64,000 nt of DNA from Pseudomonas quebecensis (GTDB lineage: Bacteria > Pseudomonadota > Gammaproteobacteria > Pseudomonadales > Pseudomonadaceae), in contig NZ_CP112866.1 in assembly GCF_026410085.1 (NCBI RefSeq), positions 1,984,001 through 2,048,000 on the forward strand, given 5' to 3'. Below are positions 9,687 through 21,247 of this stretch, piece after piece (within the stretch, counting starts at the first letter, position 1; each line of letters starts with the position of its first letter). Below the pieces are notes generated by a model. It was not told the origin of the DNA and made no database searches. It was given only the letters and a program-made list of their open reading frames with translations. A program made the position numbers and the translations under genes.

Positions 9687-10235
9687 TTAAGGCAGCAAGC
9701 TCTTCACGTTGATCGGCTCGGCTTCGTTTTGTGCGGCGCCTTTGGGCTTACCGGCAACGGCCATACCTGCAACACGATAGAAGTTGTAATCAGGGTTTTT
9801 ACCGGGACCGGAAATCAAAAGATCTTCTTTCTCGTACACCAGGTCCTGACGTTTGAACTCGGCCATCTCGAAATCCGGTGTGAGCTGGATCGCGGTGGTC
9901 GGGCAAGCTTCCTCGCAGAGGCCGCAGAAAATGCAGCGCGAGAAGTTGATGCGGAAGAAGTCCGGGTACCAGCGACCGTCTTCGGTTTCAGCTTTCTGCA
10001 GGGAGATGCAACCCACCGGGCACGCCACGGCGCACAGGTTGCAGGCTACGCAACGCTCTTCGCCATCGGGGTCGCGGGTCAGTACGATGCGGCCGCGATA
10101 GCGCGGCGGCAGGTACACCGCTTCTTCCGGGTATTGCAGGGTGTCGCGTTTGCGAAAGCCGTGGCCGAAAACCATCACCAGGCTTCGCAACTGGGTACCG
10201 GTACCCTTAACGATGTCGCCAATATATTTGAACAT
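9687..10235 (-). CDS. nuoI: NADH-quinone oxidoreductase subunit I (NuoI), 2[4Fe-4S]
   Basis: This 182-residue peripheral-arm subunit carries clusters N6a and N6b. Two ferredoxin motifs are visible: [15 protein letters not shown] and [16 protein letters not shown], each with the CxxCxxCxxxCP pattern. They pass electrons from NuoG towards NuoB. The start [18 protein letters not shown] matches the family. It lies 11 bases after nuoH. Confidence 0.97.
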   Translation of the reverse strand: MFKYIGDIVKGTGTQLRSLVMVFGHGFRKRDTLQYPEEAVYLPPRYRGRIVLTRDPDGEERCVACNLCAVACPVGCISLQKAETEDGRWYPDFFRINFSRCIFCGLCEEACPTTAIQLTPDFEMAEFKRQDLVYEKEDLLISGPGKNPDYNFYRVAGMAVAGKPKGAAQNEAEPINVKSLLP

Positions 10236-10246
10236 GGGTCAAATCC

Positions 10247-11254
10247 TCACTGAACCGCGCCCGCTGGCGTGTTCAACAACACAACGGCAGCGGTCACCAG
10301 CAAATTGATCAGGGTCAGCGGCAGGCAGAAGCGCCAGCTGAAATCCATCACCTGGTCGTATCGTGGACGCGGAATGGAAGCGCGCAGCAGGATAAACAAC
10401 ATGATGAAGAACGCGGTCTTCAGGAAGAACCAGAAGAACGCCAACTGCGGCAGGATGCCGAATGGACCATGCCAGCCGCCGAAGAACAGCGTGACCAGCA
10501 GGGCCGAGATCAAGATGATGCCGATGTACTCACCGACAAAGAACATGCCCCACTTCATACCGGCGTATTCAATGTGGTAACCGTCGGCCAGTTCCTGTTC
10601 CGCTTCCGGCTGGTCGAACGGGTGACGGTGAGTCACGGCCACGCCAGCGATGAAGAAGGTACAGAAGCCAAAGAACTGCGGAATGATGAACCACAGGTTC
10701 TGCGCCTGGTACTCGACGATGTCGCGCATGTTGAACGAGCCGACCTGCACCACGATGCCCATCAGCGCCAGGCCCATGAACACTTCGTAGGACACGGTCT
10801 GGGCCGAGGCCCGCAAGCTGCCCAGCAGGGCGAACTTGTTGTTGCTCGACCAACCGGCGAACAGCACCGCGTAGACCGACAGGCCGGCCATGGCGAAGAA
10901 GAACAGCAAGCCGATGTTCAGGTCCGCCACGCCCCAGGTCGGGGTGATCGGGATGATCGCGAAGGCGATCAGCAAGGCGCTCATGGCCACGACCGGTGCC
11001 AGGGTGAAGATCACCTTGTCGGCAAACGGCGGGGTCCAGTCTTCCTTGAAGAACATCTTCAGCATGTCGGCGGCGATCTGGAACATGCCGAACGGGCCGA
11101 CACGGTTCGGACCGTAACGGTCCTGCCACCAGCCCAACAGGCGACGTTCGATGAAGCTGAGCAGGGCGCCCGCTACAACCACGGCCAACAGGATCACGAT
11201 AGCCTTGACGACCGAGATGATCACGTCGATCACTTCAGGGGTGAACCAGGTCAT
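10247..11254 (-). CDS. nuoH: NADH-quinone oxidoreductase subunit H (NuoH)
   Basis: This 335-residue, eight-helix membrane subunit forms the quinone-binding junction of complex I. Conserved signatures are [20 protein letters not shown] in the first loop and a Glu-rich cytosolic loop [19 protein letters not shown]. The start overlaps the nuoG stop by four bases, suggesting coupled translation. Confidence 0.97.
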   Translation of the reverse strand: MTWFTPEVIDVIISVVKAIVILLAVVVAGALLSFIERRLLGWWQDRYGPNRVGPFGMFQIAADMLKMFFKEDWTPPFADKVIFTLAPVVAMSALLIAFAIIPITPTWGVADLNIGLLFFFAMAGLSVYAVLFAGWSSNNKFALLGSLRASAQTVSYEVFMGLALMGIVVQVGSFNMRDIVEYQAQNLWFIIPQFFGFCTFFIAGVAVTHRHPFDQPEAEQELADGYHIEYAGMKWGMFFVGEYIGIILISALLVTLFFGGWHGPFGILPQLAFFWFFLKTAFFIMLFILLRASIPRPRYDQVMDFSWRFCLPLTLINLLVTAAVVLLNTPAGAVQ

Positions 11255-13965
11255 TGCGCTGCCTCCTGCAGACCGTCAACGGTAAAACCTTCGATCGCAG
11301 GCGGGATGCCGGCGAGGCCTTTAGGCAGTGCAACCAGGCCGGCGCCCAATGCTTCGTTGATACGCAGCGGCAGACGCAGGGTCTGGCCGGCCACGTTCAA
11401 GCTGAGCAGGGCACCGTCGTTGACGCCCAGGCGGTCGGCTTCGGACTTGGCCACGGACACGTAGGTTTGCGGAATGCGCTCTTGTACCGGCGCGGCTTTG
11501 GAAGAGTTCTCTTCGCTGCCGAACAGGTGGAAGAACGGCACAACCTGCCAGGTGCCCTGAGCCGGGTTGAACGGACGTGGTATGGCGGTGAACCAGTTCA
11601 GCGAATCGCCCTGGGTTTCGATCAGGCGGGTGCCCGGGTCGCCGGCACGGATGTGGCCACCGACTTCGTCCTGGAACTTGTTCCAGGCCTGTGGCGAGTT
11701 CCAGCCCGGCGACCAGGCGAACGGCACCTGCTGACGCGGTTCGGCCGATCCCGAGTAGCCTTCCATGGAGAAGGCAAACGCGGTGTCGATATCCTGCGGC
11801 GTACGCGGTTCGTGCACGCTGATATCGGCGCGCATGGCCGTGCGGCCCGAGTAGCGCAGCGGTTCACGGGCCAGTTTCAGGCCCTTGATGCGGAACGCGG
11901 CGGACGGCGCGGCGTCGACAATCCGGGCAAGCTGCGGCGCGCTCGCGGCAGTGGCGGCGGTGACGTGGTCGAGCTGGGTCCAGTCGATCGGCTGGTTCAG
12001 CAGAGTGGCGCGCAGGGCATGCAGCCAGCGCCAGCCTTCGTGAACCAGGATGCTGGCGTCCATGTACTTCGGATCGAACACCTGGAAGAAGCGCTGGGCG
12101 CGGCCTTCCTGGCTGACCAGGGTGCCGTCGCCTTCGGCGAAGGTGGCGGCCGGCAGTACCAGGTCGGCGCGGTCGCTGGTGGCGGTCTTCTGGTGGTCGG
12201 CGACGATCAGCACCTTGGCAGCGTTCAGCGCAGCGTCAACCTTGGCCGCATCGGTACGGGTGTACAGATCGTTTTCCAGCACCACGATGGCGTCGGCGTT
12301 GCCGTCGATCACCGCTTGCAGGGCAGCATCCACGGACTCGCCACCGAGCATGGCCAGGCCGAGGCTGTTGGCTTCCGGTACAACCAGGCTGATGGAGCCG
12401 TTCTTGTCGCGCAGCTTCAACGCCTTGGCTATGTTGGCCGCCGCTTCGATCAGCGCCTTGGAACCCAGCGAGGTACCGGCAATGATCAATGGACGCTTGG
12501 CCGCCAGCAGAGCGTCGGCGATGCGTTGGGCCAGTTCGGCGGCTTCAGTATCCAGGCCTTCGACGGCAGGGGCGCTGGCGTCGAGGGCATGGGCTACGGC
12601 GAACCCGAGGCGGGCCAGGTCGTCCGGCGCGGCGTGTACGCACTCTTCGGCAATATCGTCGAGCTTGGTTTCAGCCAGGCTTGCGATAAACAGCGGGTTC
12701 AGCGCGTGCTGGCCGATGTTCTTCACTGCGGCGTCAAGCCAGGGCTGTACGCGCATGGCGTCGGCCATCTCTTCAGCCTTGCCTTTGACCGACTGACGCA
12801 GGGACAGCGCGATACGCGCGGCGGTCTGGGTCAGGTCTTCACCGAGGACGAAGATGGCGTCGTGGTCTTCGATGTCGCGCATGTTCGGCACCGGCAGCGG
12901 GCTGTCGTTCAGCACTTGCAGGACCAGGCGGATGCGTTCCAGCTCACCGGCTTCGATGCCGCTGTAGAAGTGCTCGGCGCCGACCAGTTCGCGCAAGGCG
13001 AAATTGCTTTCGAGGCTGGCGCGGGGCGAGCCGATACCGACGATGTTACGGCCGCGCAGCAGATCGGCGGCTTTGTCCAGCGCCGCGTCCAGGCTCAGCT
13101 TGGCGCCATCGGCCAGCAGCGGCTGGCGTGGGCGGTCTTCGCGGTTGACATAGCCATAGCCGAAACGGCCACGGTCGCACAGGAAGTACTGGTTGACCGA
13201 ACCGTTGAAGCGGTTTTCGATGCGACGCAGTTCACCGTAGCGCTCGCCCGGGGAGATGTTGCAACCGCTGGAGCAGCCATGGCAGATGCTCGGGGCGAAT
13301 TGCATGTCCCACTTGCGGTTGTAGCGCTCGGAGTGAGTCTTGTCGGTGAACACGCCGGTGGGGCAGACCTCGGTGAGGTTGCCGGAGAATTCGCTTTCGA
13401 GCACGCCGTCTTCAACGCGACCGAAGTACACGTTGTCGTGGGCGCCGAATACGCCGAGGTCGGTGCCGCCGGCGTAGTCTTTATAGAAACGTACGCAGCG
13501 GTAGCAGGCGATGCAGCGGTTCATCTCATGGGAGATGAACGGGCCGAGGTCCTGGTTCTGGTGGGTACGCTTGGTGAAGCGATAACGGCGCTCGTTGTGG
13601 CCGGTCATCACCGTCATGTCCTGCAGGTGGCAGTGACCGCCTTCCTCACAGACCGGGCAGTCGTGGGGGTGGTTGGTCATCAGCCACTCGACGACACTGG
13701 CGCGGAACGCCTTGGATTCTTCATCGTCGATGGAGATCCAGGTGTTGTCGGTGGCCGGTGTCATGCAGGACATGACGATACGACCACGGGTGTCGTTCTC
13801 GTCGGTGTACTGCTTGACCGCACACTGGCGACAGGCGCCGACGCTGCCGAGCGCCGGGTGCCAGCAGAAATAAGGGATGTCGAGACCGAGTGACAGACAT
13901 GCCTGTAACAGGTTGTCCGCCCCATCGACTTCGAGCGCTTTGCCGTCTACGTGGATAGTGGCCAT
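11251..13965 (-). CDS. nuoG: NADH-quinone oxidoreductase subunit G (NuoG)
   Basis: This 904-residue subunit is the large iron-sulfur protein of the NADH arm. The N-terminus carries a [2Fe-2S] domain ([15 protein letters not shown]), then [16 protein letters not shown], then RCIACYRC, then an extra cluster motif [13 protein letters not shown]. The rest is the molybdopterin-oxidoreductase-like domain, which binds no cofactor in complex I. It is separated from nuoF by 136 bases containing a hairpin, the widest gap in the operon. The start [13 protein letters not shown] matches the family. Confidence 0.96.
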   Translation of the reverse strand: MATIHVDGKALEVDGADNLLQACLSLGLDIPYFCWHPALGSVGACRQCAVKQYTDENDTRGRIVMSCMTPATDNTWISIDDEESKAFRASVVEWLMTNHPHDCPVCEEGGHCHLQDMTVMTGHNERRYRFTKRTHQNQDLGPFISHEMNRCIACYRCVRFYKDYAGGTDLGVFGAHDNVYFGRVEDGVLESEFSGNLTEVCPTGVFTDKTHSERYNRKWDMQFAPSICHGCSSGCNISPGERYGELRRIENRFNGSVNQYFLCDRGRFGYGYVNREDRPRQPLLADGAKLSLDAALDKAADLLRGRNIVGIGSPRASLESNFALRELVGAEHFYSGIEAGELERIRLVLQVLNDSPLPVPNMRDIEDHDAIFVLGEDLTQTAARIALSLRQSVKGKAEEMADAMRVQPWLDAAVKNIGQHALNPLFIASLAETKLDDIAEECVHAAPDDLARLGFAVAHALDASAPAVEGLDTEAAELAQRIADALLAAKRPLIIAGTSLGSKALIEAAANIAKALKLRDKNGSISLVVPEANSLGLAMLGGESVDAALQAVIDGNADAIVVLENDLYTRTDAAKVDAALNAAKVLIVADHQKTATSDRADLVLPAATFAEGDGTLVSQEGRAQRFFQVFDPKYMDASILVHEGWRWLHALRATLLNQPIDWTQLDHVTAATAASAPQLARIVDAAPSAAFRIKGLKLAREPLRYSGRTAMRADISVHEPRTPQDIDTAFAFSMEGYSGSAEPRQQVPFAWSPGWNSPQAWNKFQDEVGGHIRAGDPGTRLIETQGDSLNWFTAIPRPFNPAQGTWQVVPFFHLFGSEENSSKAAPVQERIPQTYVSVAKSEADRLGVNDGALLSLNVAGQTLRLPLRINEALGAGLVALPKGLAGIPPAIEGFTVDGLQEAAQ

Positions 13966-14064
13966 GGTTCAAAGTTCTTCGTTGGCCCGTTGTCAGCGGG
14001 CGTGGCTAATGGAATCTTGTTATTCATGTGCATCTACACAGCCTTCAAGGCGTCAGCACATGAG

Positions 14065-14094
14065 AAAAGCGAAGGGCACGGACCCTTCGCTTTT
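14065..14094 (-). terminator. hairpin with terminator features between nuoF and nuoG
   Basis: A perfect 12-base-pair stem (AAAAGCGAAGGG / CCCTTCGCTTTT) encloses a six-base loop. On the minus strand, 7 bases after the nuoF stop, it is followed by CTC after the four paired Ts. On the plus strand six Ts follow. Its position inside the nuo operon suggests partial termination or an mRNA-stabilising structure; this is inference. Confidence 0.7.
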
Positions 14095-14101
14095 TTAAGC
14101 G

Positions 14102-15460
14102 TTACGCACCGACCATGGTCGGTGATACCACCTGATTGAGGTCGCCCGCGCGGGTTGGCGCGATGCCGGCCTCGAATTCAGAGCGGAAGTATTTGATTGC
14201 GCTGCCCAATGGCTCCACGGCGCCCGGTGCGTGAGCACAGAAGGTCTTGCCTGGGCCGAGGAAGCCGACCAGGCCCAGCAGGGTCTCGATATCACCCTCG
14301 CGGCCTTCGCCTTTTTCCAGGGCCATCAGCAGCTTGACGCTCCACGGCAGGCCGTCGCGGCATGGGGTGCAGAACCCGCACGATTCACGGGCAAAGAACT
14401 GCTCCATGTTGCGCAGCAAGGACACCATGTTGACGGTGTTGTCCACCGCCATCGCCAGGCCCGTACCCATACGGGTGCCGACCTTGCCGATGCCGCCGGC
14501 GTACATTTGTGCGTCGAGGTGTTCGGGCAACAGGAAACCGGTACCGGCGCCGCCTGGCTGCCAGGCTTTCAGGGTATAGCCGTCGCGCATGCCGCCGGCG
14601 TAGTCCTCGAACAGCTCGCGCGCGGTCACGCCGAACGGCAGCTCCCACAGGCCAGGGTTCTTGACCTTGCCGGAGAACCCCATGAGCTTGGTGCCCATGT
14701 CTTCGCTGCCTTCGCGGGCCAGGGATTTGTACCAGTCCACGCCGTCGGCGATGATCGCCGGCACGTTGCACAGGGTTTCGACGTTGTTCACACAGGTCGG
14801 CTTGCCCCACACGCCCACGGCGGCGGGGAAGGGCGGCTTGGAGCGCGGGTTGGCGCGGCGGCCTTCGAGGGAATTGATCAGCGCGGTTTCTTCACCGCAG
14901 ATATAACGCCCGGCGCCGGTGTGCACGAACAGTTCGAAGTCGAACCCCGAACCGAGGATGTTCTTGCCCAGCAGGCCTGCGGCCTTGGCTTCCGTCACGG
15001 CACGGTTGAGGTGCTTGGCGGCAGTGGTGTATTCGCCACGCAGGAAGATATAGCCCCGGTAGGTTTTCAGCGCGCGGGCGCTGATCAGCATGCCTTCGAT
15101 CAGCAGATGGGGCAGTTGCTCCATCAGCATGCGGTCTTTCCAGGTGTTGGGTTCCATTTCATCCGCGTTGCACAGCAGGTAGCGGATGTTGATGGATTCG
15201 TCCTTGGGCATCAGGCCCCATTTGACGCCCGTGGGGAAGCCTGCACCGCCGCGGCCTTTGAGGCCGGCGTCTTTCACGGTCTGGACGATATCGTCCTGGG
15301 CCATGTCGGCGAAGGCTTTGCGCGCTGCGGCGTAACCGTTCTTGGCCTGATATTCGTCGAACCATACCGGTTCGGCATCGTCGCGCAGGCGCCAGGTCAG
15401 CGGGTGAGTTTCGGGCGACCGCTGGATGCGGTTGGCCGGGCCAAAAGATGTCAGGGTCAT
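14102..15460 (-). CDS. nuoF: NADH-quinone oxidoreductase subunit F (NuoF)
   Basis: This 452-residue subunit binds NADH and FMN and cluster N3, so it is the electron entry site of complex I. The glycine-rich FMN/NADH segment [17 protein letters not shown] and the [4Fe-4S] motif [12 protein letters not shown] with a later Cys in FCAHAPG are visible. The start overlaps the nuoE stop by four bases. The hairpin-bearing gap before nuoG follows. Confidence 0.97.
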   Translation of the reverse strand: MTLTSFGPANRIQRSPETHPLTWRLRDDAEPVWFDEYQAKNGYAAARKAFADMAQDDIVQTVKDAGLKGRGGAGFPTGVKWGLMPKDESINIRYLLCNADEMEPNTWKDRMLMEQLPHLLIEGMLISARALKTYRGYIFLRGEYTTAAKHLNRAVTEAKAAGLLGKNILGSGFDFELFVHTGAGRYICGEETALINSLEGRRANPRSKPPFPAAVGVWGKPTCVNNVETLCNVPAIIADGVDWYKSLAREGSEDMGTKLMGFSGKVKNPGLWELPFGVTARELFEDYAGGMRDGYTLKAWQPGGAGTGFLLPEHLDAQMYAGGIGKVGTRMGTGLAMAVDNTVNMVSLLRNMEQFFARESCGFCTPCRDGLPWSVKLLMALEKGEGREGDIETLLGLVGFLGPGKTFCAHAPGAVEPLGSAIKYFRSEFEAGIAPTRAGDLNQVVSPTMVGA

Positions 15461-15954
15461 GGGTAGCCCTCGAGCAATTGGGTCACGCCGGCAGGCTGGA
15501 CGTCACCGAATGTGTCGTCGTCGATCATCAACGCCGGCGCCTTGTCGCAGTTGCCCAGGCAGCACACCGGCAGCAGCGTGAAGCGGCCGTCCGGGGTGGT
15601 CTGGCCGAGGCCGATGCCCAGTTTGTTCTGAATTTCGCTGACCACCGACTCGTGACCACCGATGTAGCAGACCATGCTGTCGCACACGCGAATGATGTGG
15701 CGGCCGACCGGCTGGCGGAAGATCTGACTGTAGAACGTCGCCACGCCTTCAACGTCGCTGGCAGGGATGCCGAGGATTTCGCCGATGGCGTAGAGGGCGC
15801 CGTCCGGCACCCAGCCGCGCTCCTTCTGGACGATCTTCAAGGCTTCGATCGACGCCGCGCGCGGGTCTTCGTAGTGATGCAGCTCGTGCTCGATGGCCGA
15901 GCGCTCGGTTTCACTCAAGGTGAAACGGTCTGTCTGGATAAGCGTGCTGTTCAT
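15457..15954 (-). CDS. nuoE: NADH-quinone oxidoreductase subunit E (NuoE)
   Basis: This 165-residue subunit with a thioredoxin-like fold carries the [2Fe-2S] cluster N1a. The ligands are Cys91 and Cys96 (VCDSMVC) and Cys132 and Cys136 (CCLGNC). It lies two bases after nuoCD and overlaps nuoF by four bases. Confidence 0.96.
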   Translation of the reverse strand: MNSTLIQTDRFTLSETERSAIEHELHHYEDPRAASIEALKIVQKERGWVPDGALYAIGEILGIPASDVEGVATFYSQIFRQPVGRHIIRVCDSMVCYIGGHESVVSEIQNKLGIGLGQTTPDGRFTLLPVCCLGNCDKAPALMIDDDTFGDVQPAGVTQLLEGYP

Positions 15955-15956
15955 GC

Positions 15957-17741
15957 TTAGCGGTCCACGTCGGCCATAACGAAATCGATACTACCCAGGT
16001 ACGCAATCAAGTCCGCGACCATCTCGCCTTTGATCACCGAAGGGATCTGCTGCAAGTGCGGGAAGCTCGGTGTACGAATCCGGGTGCGGTAGCTCATGGT
16101 GCCGCCATCGCTCGTCAGGTAATAACTGTTGATACCCTTGGTCGCTTCAATCATCTGGAAGGATTCGTTGGCCGGCATGACCGGGCCCCACGAAACCTGC
16201 AGGAAGTGCGTGATCAGGGTTTCGATGTGCTGCAGCGTGCGCTCTTTGGGCGGCGGCGTGGTCAGCGGGTGATCCGCCTTGTACGGGCCTGCCGGCATGT
16301 TGCGCATGCATTGCTCGATGATTTTGAGGCTCTGGCGCATTTCTTCGACACGCACGATGCAACGGTCGTAGGCATCGCCGTTGGCCGCCAGCGGTACTTC
16401 GAACTCGAAGTTCTGGTAGCCGGAGTAGGGGCGAGCTTTACGCAGGTCGAAATCGCAGCCGGTGGAACGCAGGCCGGCACCGGTGACGCCCCATTCCAGG
16501 GCTTCCTTGGTGTTGTACTGCGCAACGCCAATGGTACGGCCCTTGAGGATGCTGTTATCCAACGCAGCCTTTTGGTATTCGTCCAGGCGCTTGGGCATCC
16601 AGTCGATGAATTCCTTGACCAGGCGTTCCCAGCCATTGGGCAGGTCGTGGGCCACGCCACCGATGCGGTACCAGGCCGGGTGCAGGCGGAAACCGGTGAT
16701 GGCTTCGATGACCTTGTAGGCGCGCTGACGGTCGGTGAAGGTGAAGAACACCGGGGTCATGGCGCCGACGTCCTGGATATAGGTACCCAGGAACAGCAGG
16801 TGGCTGGTGATCCGGAAGAACTCGGCCATCATGATGCGGATGGTGTCGACACGGTCCGGCACCTTGATGCCGGCCAGCTTCTCGACCGAGAGCACGTACG
16901 GCAGGTTGTTCATCACGCCGCCGAGGTAGTCGATACGGTCGGTGTACGGGATGAAGCTGTGCCAGGACTGACGTTCGGCCATCTTTTCGGCGCCACGGTG
17001 GTGGTAGCCGATGTCCGGTACGCAGTCGACGATTTCTTCACCGTCCAGTTGCAGGATGATGCGGAAGGCACCGTGGGCCGAAGGGTGGTTCGGGCCCAGG
17101 TTGAGGAACATGTAGTCCTCGTTGGTGCCGGAGCGCTTCATGCCCCAGTCTTCCGGACGGAAACGCGCCGCTTCTTCTTCAAGCTGCTGCTTGGCCAGGT
17201 TCAGGCTGAACGGGTCGAATTCGGTGGCGCGCGCAGGGAAGTCCTTGCGCAGCGGGTGACCTTCCCAGGTCGGCGGCATCATGATGCGCGACAGGTGCGG
17301 GTGGCCCGGGAAGTCGATGCCGAACATATCCCAGACTTCACGCTCATACCAGCTGGCGTTGGGCCAGATGCCGGTCACGGTCGGCACGCTCAGGTCACTT
17401 TCGGACAGCGCGACCTTGATCATCACGTCGCTGTTACGTTCCAGCGACATCAGGTGATAGAACACAGTGAAGTCGGCGCCGCTTGGCAGGCCCTGGCGCT
17501 TGGTGCGCAGACGCTCGTCCACGCCATGCAGGTCATAGAGCATGACGTACGGCTTGGGCAAGTTGCGCAGGAAAGTCAGGACTTCGATGAGCCTGGCACG
17601 TGCCACCCACAGCACCGGCATACCGGTGCGTGTGGCCTGGGCGGTGAAGGCGTCAGGGCCAAAACGGTTATTGAGTTCGACGACCACATCCTGGTCGTCT
17701 GCCTTATAAGGCGGGATATACAGAGCACTGCCTGTAGTCAT
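15957..17741 (-). CDS. nuoC: fused NADH-quinone oxidoreductase subunit C/D (NuoCD)
   Basis: This 594-residue protein fuses the 30-kDa NuoC domain (about residues 1-180, with the signature [20 protein letters not shown]) to the 49-kDa NuoD domain (about 205-594, starting [20 protein letters not shown]). NuoD lines the quinone site next to cluster N2. The C/D fusion is usual in Pseudomonas and Escherichia. It lies 71 bases after nuoB. Confidence 0.97.
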   Translation of the reverse strand: MTTGSALYIPPYKADDQDVVVELNNRFGPDAFTAQATRTGMPVLWVARARLIEVLTFLRNLPKPYVMLYDLHGVDERLRTKRQGLPSGADFTVFYHLMSLERNSDVMIKVALSESDLSVPTVTGIWPNASWYEREVWDMFGIDFPGHPHLSRIMMPPTWEGHPLRKDFPARATEFDPFSLNLAKQQLEEEAARFRPEDWGMKRSGTNEDYMFLNLGPNHPSAHGAFRIILQLDGEEIVDCVPDIGYHHRGAEKMAERQSWHSFIPYTDRIDYLGGVMNNLPYVLSVEKLAGIKVPDRVDTIRIMMAEFFRITSHLLFLGTYIQDVGAMTPVFFTFTDRQRAYKVIEAITGFRLHPAWYRIGGVAHDLPNGWERLVKEFIDWMPKRLDEYQKAALDNSILKGRTIGVAQYNTKEALEWGVTGAGLRSTGCDFDLRKARPYSGYQNFEFEVPLAANGDAYDRCIVRVEEMRQSLKIIEQCMRNMPAGPYKADHPLTTPPPKERTLQHIETLITHFLQVSWGPVMPANESFQMIEATKGINSYYLTSDGGTMSYRTRIRTPSFPHLQQIPSVIKGEMVADLIAYLGSIDFVMADVDR

Positions 17742-17812
17742 GGTTTTTTATCGCTTTCGGTCAACGTAAAGAATGAGGCCAGGTTTTCGTTCTATGAAAG
17801 AAGCGGGCTGGA

Positions 17813-18487
17813 TCAGACTTCGTCGGGGCTGCGCAGGTTGGTGACTGCGATTCGCTGTTCGCGGCGCTGTTCCTTTTGGGACGGCATCTCGGCGCGGTAA
17901 ACACCTTGATCTCCGACCACCCAGGACAGTGGGCGACGCTCCTTGCCAATCGATTCCTGCAACAGCATCAAGCCTTGCAGGAATGCTTCCGGGCGGGGCG
18001 GGCAGCCAGGCACGTAGACGTCCACGGGCAGGAACTTGTCCACCCCCTGAACCACGGAGTAGATGTCGTACATGCCCCCGGAGTTAGCGCACGAACCCAT
18101 GGAGATAACCCACTTCGGTTCGAGCATTTGCTCGTAGAGACGCTGAATGATCGGCGCCATCTTGATGAAGCAGGTACCGGCGATAACCATGAAATCCGCC
18201 TGGCGCGGCGATGCCCGGATTACTTCGGCGCCGAAGCGCGCGATGTCGTGGGGCGCCGTGAAGGCGGTGGTCATTTCCACGTAGCAGCACGAAAGGCCGA
18301 AGTTATACGGCCATAGGGAGTTCTTACGCCCCCAGTTGACCGCGCCACTCAGCACGTCTTCGAGTTTGCCCATGTAGATGTTTTTGTGGACTTGATCTTC
18401 TAACGGATCGGAAACGGTTTCCCGTTCGCCGATGGGGTACTGCTCGTTAGGAGCATCCGGGTCGATCCTGGTGAGATTGTATTGCAT
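17813..18487 (-). CDS. nuoB: NADH-quinone oxidoreductase subunit B (NuoB)
   Basis: This 224-residue subunit holds cluster N2, the last iron-sulfur centre before quinone. The ligands are the tandem Cys67-Cys68 (GLSCCYVEM), Cys133 (GSCANSGG) and Cys162 (GCPPRPE). The ATG at 18487 ([10 protein letters not shown]) was chosen over a TTG two codons earlier because GAGG is spaced eight bases from it. It follows nuoA by ten bases. Confidence 0.96.
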   Translation of the reverse strand: MQYNLTRIDPDAPNEQYPIGERETVSDPLEDQVHKNIYMGKLEDVLSGAVNWGRKNSLWPYNFGLSCCYVEMTTAFTAPHDIARFGAEVIRASPRQADFMVIAGTCFIKMAPIIQRLYEQMLEPKWVISMGSCANSGGMYDIYSVVQGVDKFLPVDVYVPGCPPRPEAFLQGLMLLQESIGKERRPLSWVVGDQGVYRAEMPSQKEQRREQRIAVTNLRSPDEV

Positions 18488-18497
18488 CGCCAAAGCC

Positions 18498-18911
18498 TCA
18501 TTGTTTCAGCTTCGCCTGCCGCTTGCGACGAGCTTCCGGAGCCCAATCAAGGGCGCCCACTCGGAACAGGTAGACAAGACCTGCCAACAGAATTGCTATG
18601 AAAACGAGAGCTTCGACGAATCCGGTCCAGCCGCTTTCGCGGACGGACACAGACCAGGCAAAGAGAAAGAGGGCTTCGATATCGAAGATCACGAACAGCA
18701 TCGCGACCAGATAGAATTTGGCTGAGAGCCGCAAGCGGGCGCCACCTGTGGGTAGCATGCCGGACTCGAACGGTTCGTTTTTGCTGCGGCCCCAGGCTTT
18801 TGACCCGAGGAGGCTGGAGACGCCGAGCATGAAGGCACAAAGGCCGACAACACCGAGAAGGAAAATGGCAAAGCCCCAGTTGTGGGCCATGAGTCCTGTC
18901 GCTTCGGTCAT
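18498..18911 (-). CDS. nuoA: NADH-quinone oxidoreductase subunit A (NuoA)
   Basis: This 137-residue, three-helix membrane subunit begins the 13-gene nuo operon. Family signatures are ENEP-like [24 protein letters not shown] and [20 protein letters not shown] lies before the ATG. A candidate promoter is listed separately about 90 bases upstream. The C-terminal tail is basic. Confidence 0.95.
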   Translation of the reverse strand: MTEATGLMAHNWGFAIFLLGVVGLCAFMLGVSSLLGSKAWGRSKNEPFESGMLPTGGARLRLSAKFYLVAMLFVIFDIEALFLFAWSVSVRESGWTGFVEALVFIAILLAGLVYLFRVGALDWAPEARRKRQAKLKQ

Positions 18912-19386
18912 GCTGGAAATCCTTAACAGAGGGCAAAGGCCTCTGAGCTCGAAAAAGTAACGATGCAGTGACGATATGTCGCAGCGTAGTCAATCGCGTT
19001 GATTTTATGGCTAAACACCGGGCAAGTAAAATTCCGATGGCGAAATTATTCGGTGGAATAAGCACATAGTGCACCTTCTTGGGGCTGTAACCCTTGCGTG
19101 GTGGGCATTAGCGGGCATTTGATCAATTGTGTTTTGTTTAGGTTGTAACGAAGTTTCTATGTTCTAAATGATAATGAATATTGTTTGGGCGGGTTTTAAG
19201 CGGACGGTTGTGGTGTGGCGAGGGAAGTTGCCGTTACTTGATCGGTTACCGCTAGTTGTCGCAGCGGATCTTTTAACCGATTTATCTGCGGTGAATACCG
19301 CTCTGGATCAAGGTTTTGCACAAAATCTTCAGGTTGCAGGGTTCCTCCCATATTGGGCCCTTATTGAATCGGTGAGATGTATATCG
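18912..19386. other. nuo upstream region without a gene
   Basis: About 475 bases lie between nuoA and the aceA terminator. The part within 250 bases of nuoA is A+T-rich compared with the neighbours. It holds the candidate promoter at 19002-19030 and a half-match to a Fur box (TGATAAT at about 19168-19176). No convincing ORF or RNA gene is seen. Confidence 0.6.
19002..19030 (-). promoter_or_regulatory. candidate sigma-70 promoter for nuoA
   Basis: Reading the minus strand, TTTACT (19025-19030) and TAAAAT (19002-19007) are separated by 17 bases. They match the -35 and -10 consensus at four and five of six positions. The implied leader is about 85 nucleotides. This is a visual match only. Confidence 0.4.
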
Positions 19387-19418
19387 GCAAAAAAAACGCC
19401 CCGAACCAGTCGGGGCGT
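19387..19418 (-). terminator. rho-independent terminator after aceA
   Basis: A nine-base-pair stem (ACGCCCCGA / TCGGGGCGT) with a five-base loop is followed on the minus strand by a run of Ts (an eight-base A run, 19389-19396, on the plus strand). It lies about 64 bases beyond the aceA stop. Confidence 0.88.
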
Positions 19419-19481
19419 CAGATCGTGCGGCACTGCGGTTAGCTTTTTAACGGGTCAGCGGTGGCCGAGTACTTGGATCGA

Positions 19482-20807
19482 TCAGTGGAACTGCTCTTCT
19501 TCAGTCGAACCGGTCAGCGCAGTCACGGACGAGGTGCCGCCCTGGATCACGGTGGTCATGTCGTCGAAGTAGCCGGTGCCCACTTCCTGCTGGTGCGCGA
19601 CGAAGGTGTAACCCTTGGCGGCGTCAGCGAATTCCTGCTCCTGCAGTTTCACGTAGGCGGTCATGTCGTTGCGGGCGTAGTCGTGCGCCAGGTTGAACAT
19701 GCTGTGCCACATGTTGTGAATGCCGGCCAGGGTAATGAACTGGTGTTTGTAGCCCATGGCCGACAGTTCGCGCTGGAACTTGGCGATGGTCGCGTCGTCC
19801 AGGTTTTTCTTCCAGTTGAAGGAAGGCGAGCAGTTGTAGGACAGCAGTTGGTCCGGGTATTCCTTCTTGATTGCTTCGGCAAAGCGACGGGCTTCGTCCA
19901 GATCCGGCTTGGCGGTTTCGCACCAGATCAAGTCGGCATACGGCGCGTAGGCCAGGCCGCGGGCGATGGCTTGATCCAGGCCTGCGCGAACTTTGTAGAA
20001 GCCTTCCTGGGTGCGTTCGCCAGTGACGAACGGCTGGTCGTACGGGTCGCAGTCCGAGGTCAGCAGGTCGGCGGCGTTGGCGTCGGTGCGGGCCAGGATA
20101 ATGGTCGGCGTGCCGGCGACGTCAGCTGCCAGGCGCGCGGCGGTGAGCTTCTGCACGGCTTCCTGGGTCGGTACCAGTACCTTGCCCCCCATGTGGCCGC
20201 ATTTTTTTACCGACGCCAGTTGGTCTTCGAAGTGCACGCCGGCAGCGCCTGCCTCGATCATGCTTTTCATCAGCTCGTAGGCGTTCAGCACGCCACCAAA
20301 GCCGGCTTCGGCGTCAGCCACGATCGGTGCGAAGTAGTCGATGTAGCCTTCGTCGCCCGGGTTCTTGCCGGCTTTCCACTGGATCTGGTCGGCGCGGCGG
20401 AACGAGTTGTTGATGCGCTTGACCACGGTCGGCACGGAGTCCACCGGGTACAGCGATTGGTCGGGGTACATGGATTCGGCGGAGTTGTTGTCCGCCGCCA
20501 CTTGCCAGCCGGACAGGTAGATTGCCTGGATACCGGCTTTTACCTGTTGGACTGCCTGGCCGCCAGTAAGGGCGCCCATGCAGTTGACGAAATCTTTATC
20601 GGGGCGGAAGGATGGCTTGGCACCTTGGGTAACCAGGTTCCACAGCTTCTCGGCGCCGAGTTTTGCAAAGGTATGCTCAGGTTGAACCGAGCCGCGCAGG
20701 CGGACGACGTCAGCAGCGGAATAAGCGCGGGTCACGCCTTTCCAGCGTGGGTTTTCAGCCCAGTCTTTTTCAAGGGCTGCAATTTGCTGTTCGCGTGTCA
20801 GTGCCAT
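19482..20807 (-). CDS. aceA: isocitrate lyase (AceA)
   Basis: This 441-residue enzyme cleaves isocitrate to succinate and glyoxylate, the first step of the glyoxylate shunt. The catalytic motif [13 protein letters not shown] with its nucleophilic Cys is intact, and [18 protein letters not shown] and [11 protein letters not shown] are family blocks. The start [16 protein letters not shown] at 20807 has GAGG upstream. The reading frame stays open for 154 codons before this ATG, but the predicted promoter lies inside that stretch and the residues do not resemble the family. It competes with the two isocitrate dehydrogenases encoded at 28-32 kb. Confidence 0.96.
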   Translation of the reverse strand: MALTREQQIAALEKDWAENPRWKGVTRAYSAADVVRLRGSVQPEHTFAKLGAEKLWNLVTQGAKPSFRPDKDFVNCMGALTGGQAVQQVKAGIQAIYLSGWQVAADNNSAESMYPDQSLYPVDSVPTVVKRINNSFRRADQIQWKAGKNPGDEGYIDYFAPIVADAEAGFGGVLNAYELMKSMIEAGAAGVHFEDQLASVKKCGHMGGKVLVPTQEAVQKLTAARLAADVAGTPTIILARTDANAADLLTSDCDPYDQPFVTGERTQEGFYKVRAGLDQAIARGLAYAPYADLIWCETAKPDLDEARRFAEAIKKEYPDQLLSYNCSPSFNWKKNLDDATIAKFQRELSAMGYKHQFITLAGIHNMWHSMFNLAHDYARNDMTAYVKLQEQEFADAAKGYTFVAHQQEVGTGYFDDMTTVIQGGTSSVTALTGSTEEEQFH

Positions 20808-21212
20808 GGGGAAAAACCTCGTCGCGTCTTGTGGAAAATCTACTGGGTTGAACATTCCGTTGGCCAGCCACTGTAGCCAGTGCGTGGTCATGGCTGCTCG
20901 CTGATCAGAAGCGTAGGCAGTCAGGTCAGGTTCGACGGGGTGGGCGACAGGTTGAACGATGGGCTCAAGGGGGAGTTGAGCAGGTAAGGGCAGACTGCGA
21001 ACGGTCTTCGGGCGTCGTGGGCCTTTGTACGATCCATCAGTGTGTAGCCGGGTTACCTGGTTAGCTTCCGTCCCTCGGGACAACTTCGTTCCAGTCGCAA
21101 CCTCGTCAAACACGCCTTGTGGGCGGTACAGACACGAATCGGCTCGGGTGGGTAACTTGGAGCGACGATCCGAAGGCCCTTGCCAGGGCCCCTGATTAGC
21201 GGGAGCGAGGCC

Positions 21213-21241
21213 ATCATGCCCAGGCTTTTTTGGATCGTCAA
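21213..21241 (-). promoter_or_regulatory. candidate sigma-70 promoter for aceA
   Basis: On the minus strand TTGACG (21236-21241) and CATGAT (21213-21218) are spaced by exactly 17 bases. The -35 matches five of six consensus positions and the -10 four of six. It lies about 400 bases before the aceA start and six bases from the palindrome at 21248-21273, an arrangement that would suit regulation at the promoter. Confidence 0.5.
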
Positions 21242-21247
21242 ATGTTT

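Noticed and set aside
11254..13893. Long plus-strand open frame opposite nuoG
   Set aside because: It mirrors nuoG exactly and has no ribosome binding site or recognisable domain.
19115..19130. TTGATCAA motif upstream of nuoA as an ANR box
   Set aside because: ANR sites need a four-base spacer between TTGAT and ATCAA; this one has none.
19160..19185. Possible Fur box upstream of nuoA
   Set aside because: Only one half-site (TGATAAT) matches well; the other half has about four of seven bases. Too weak to list as a site.
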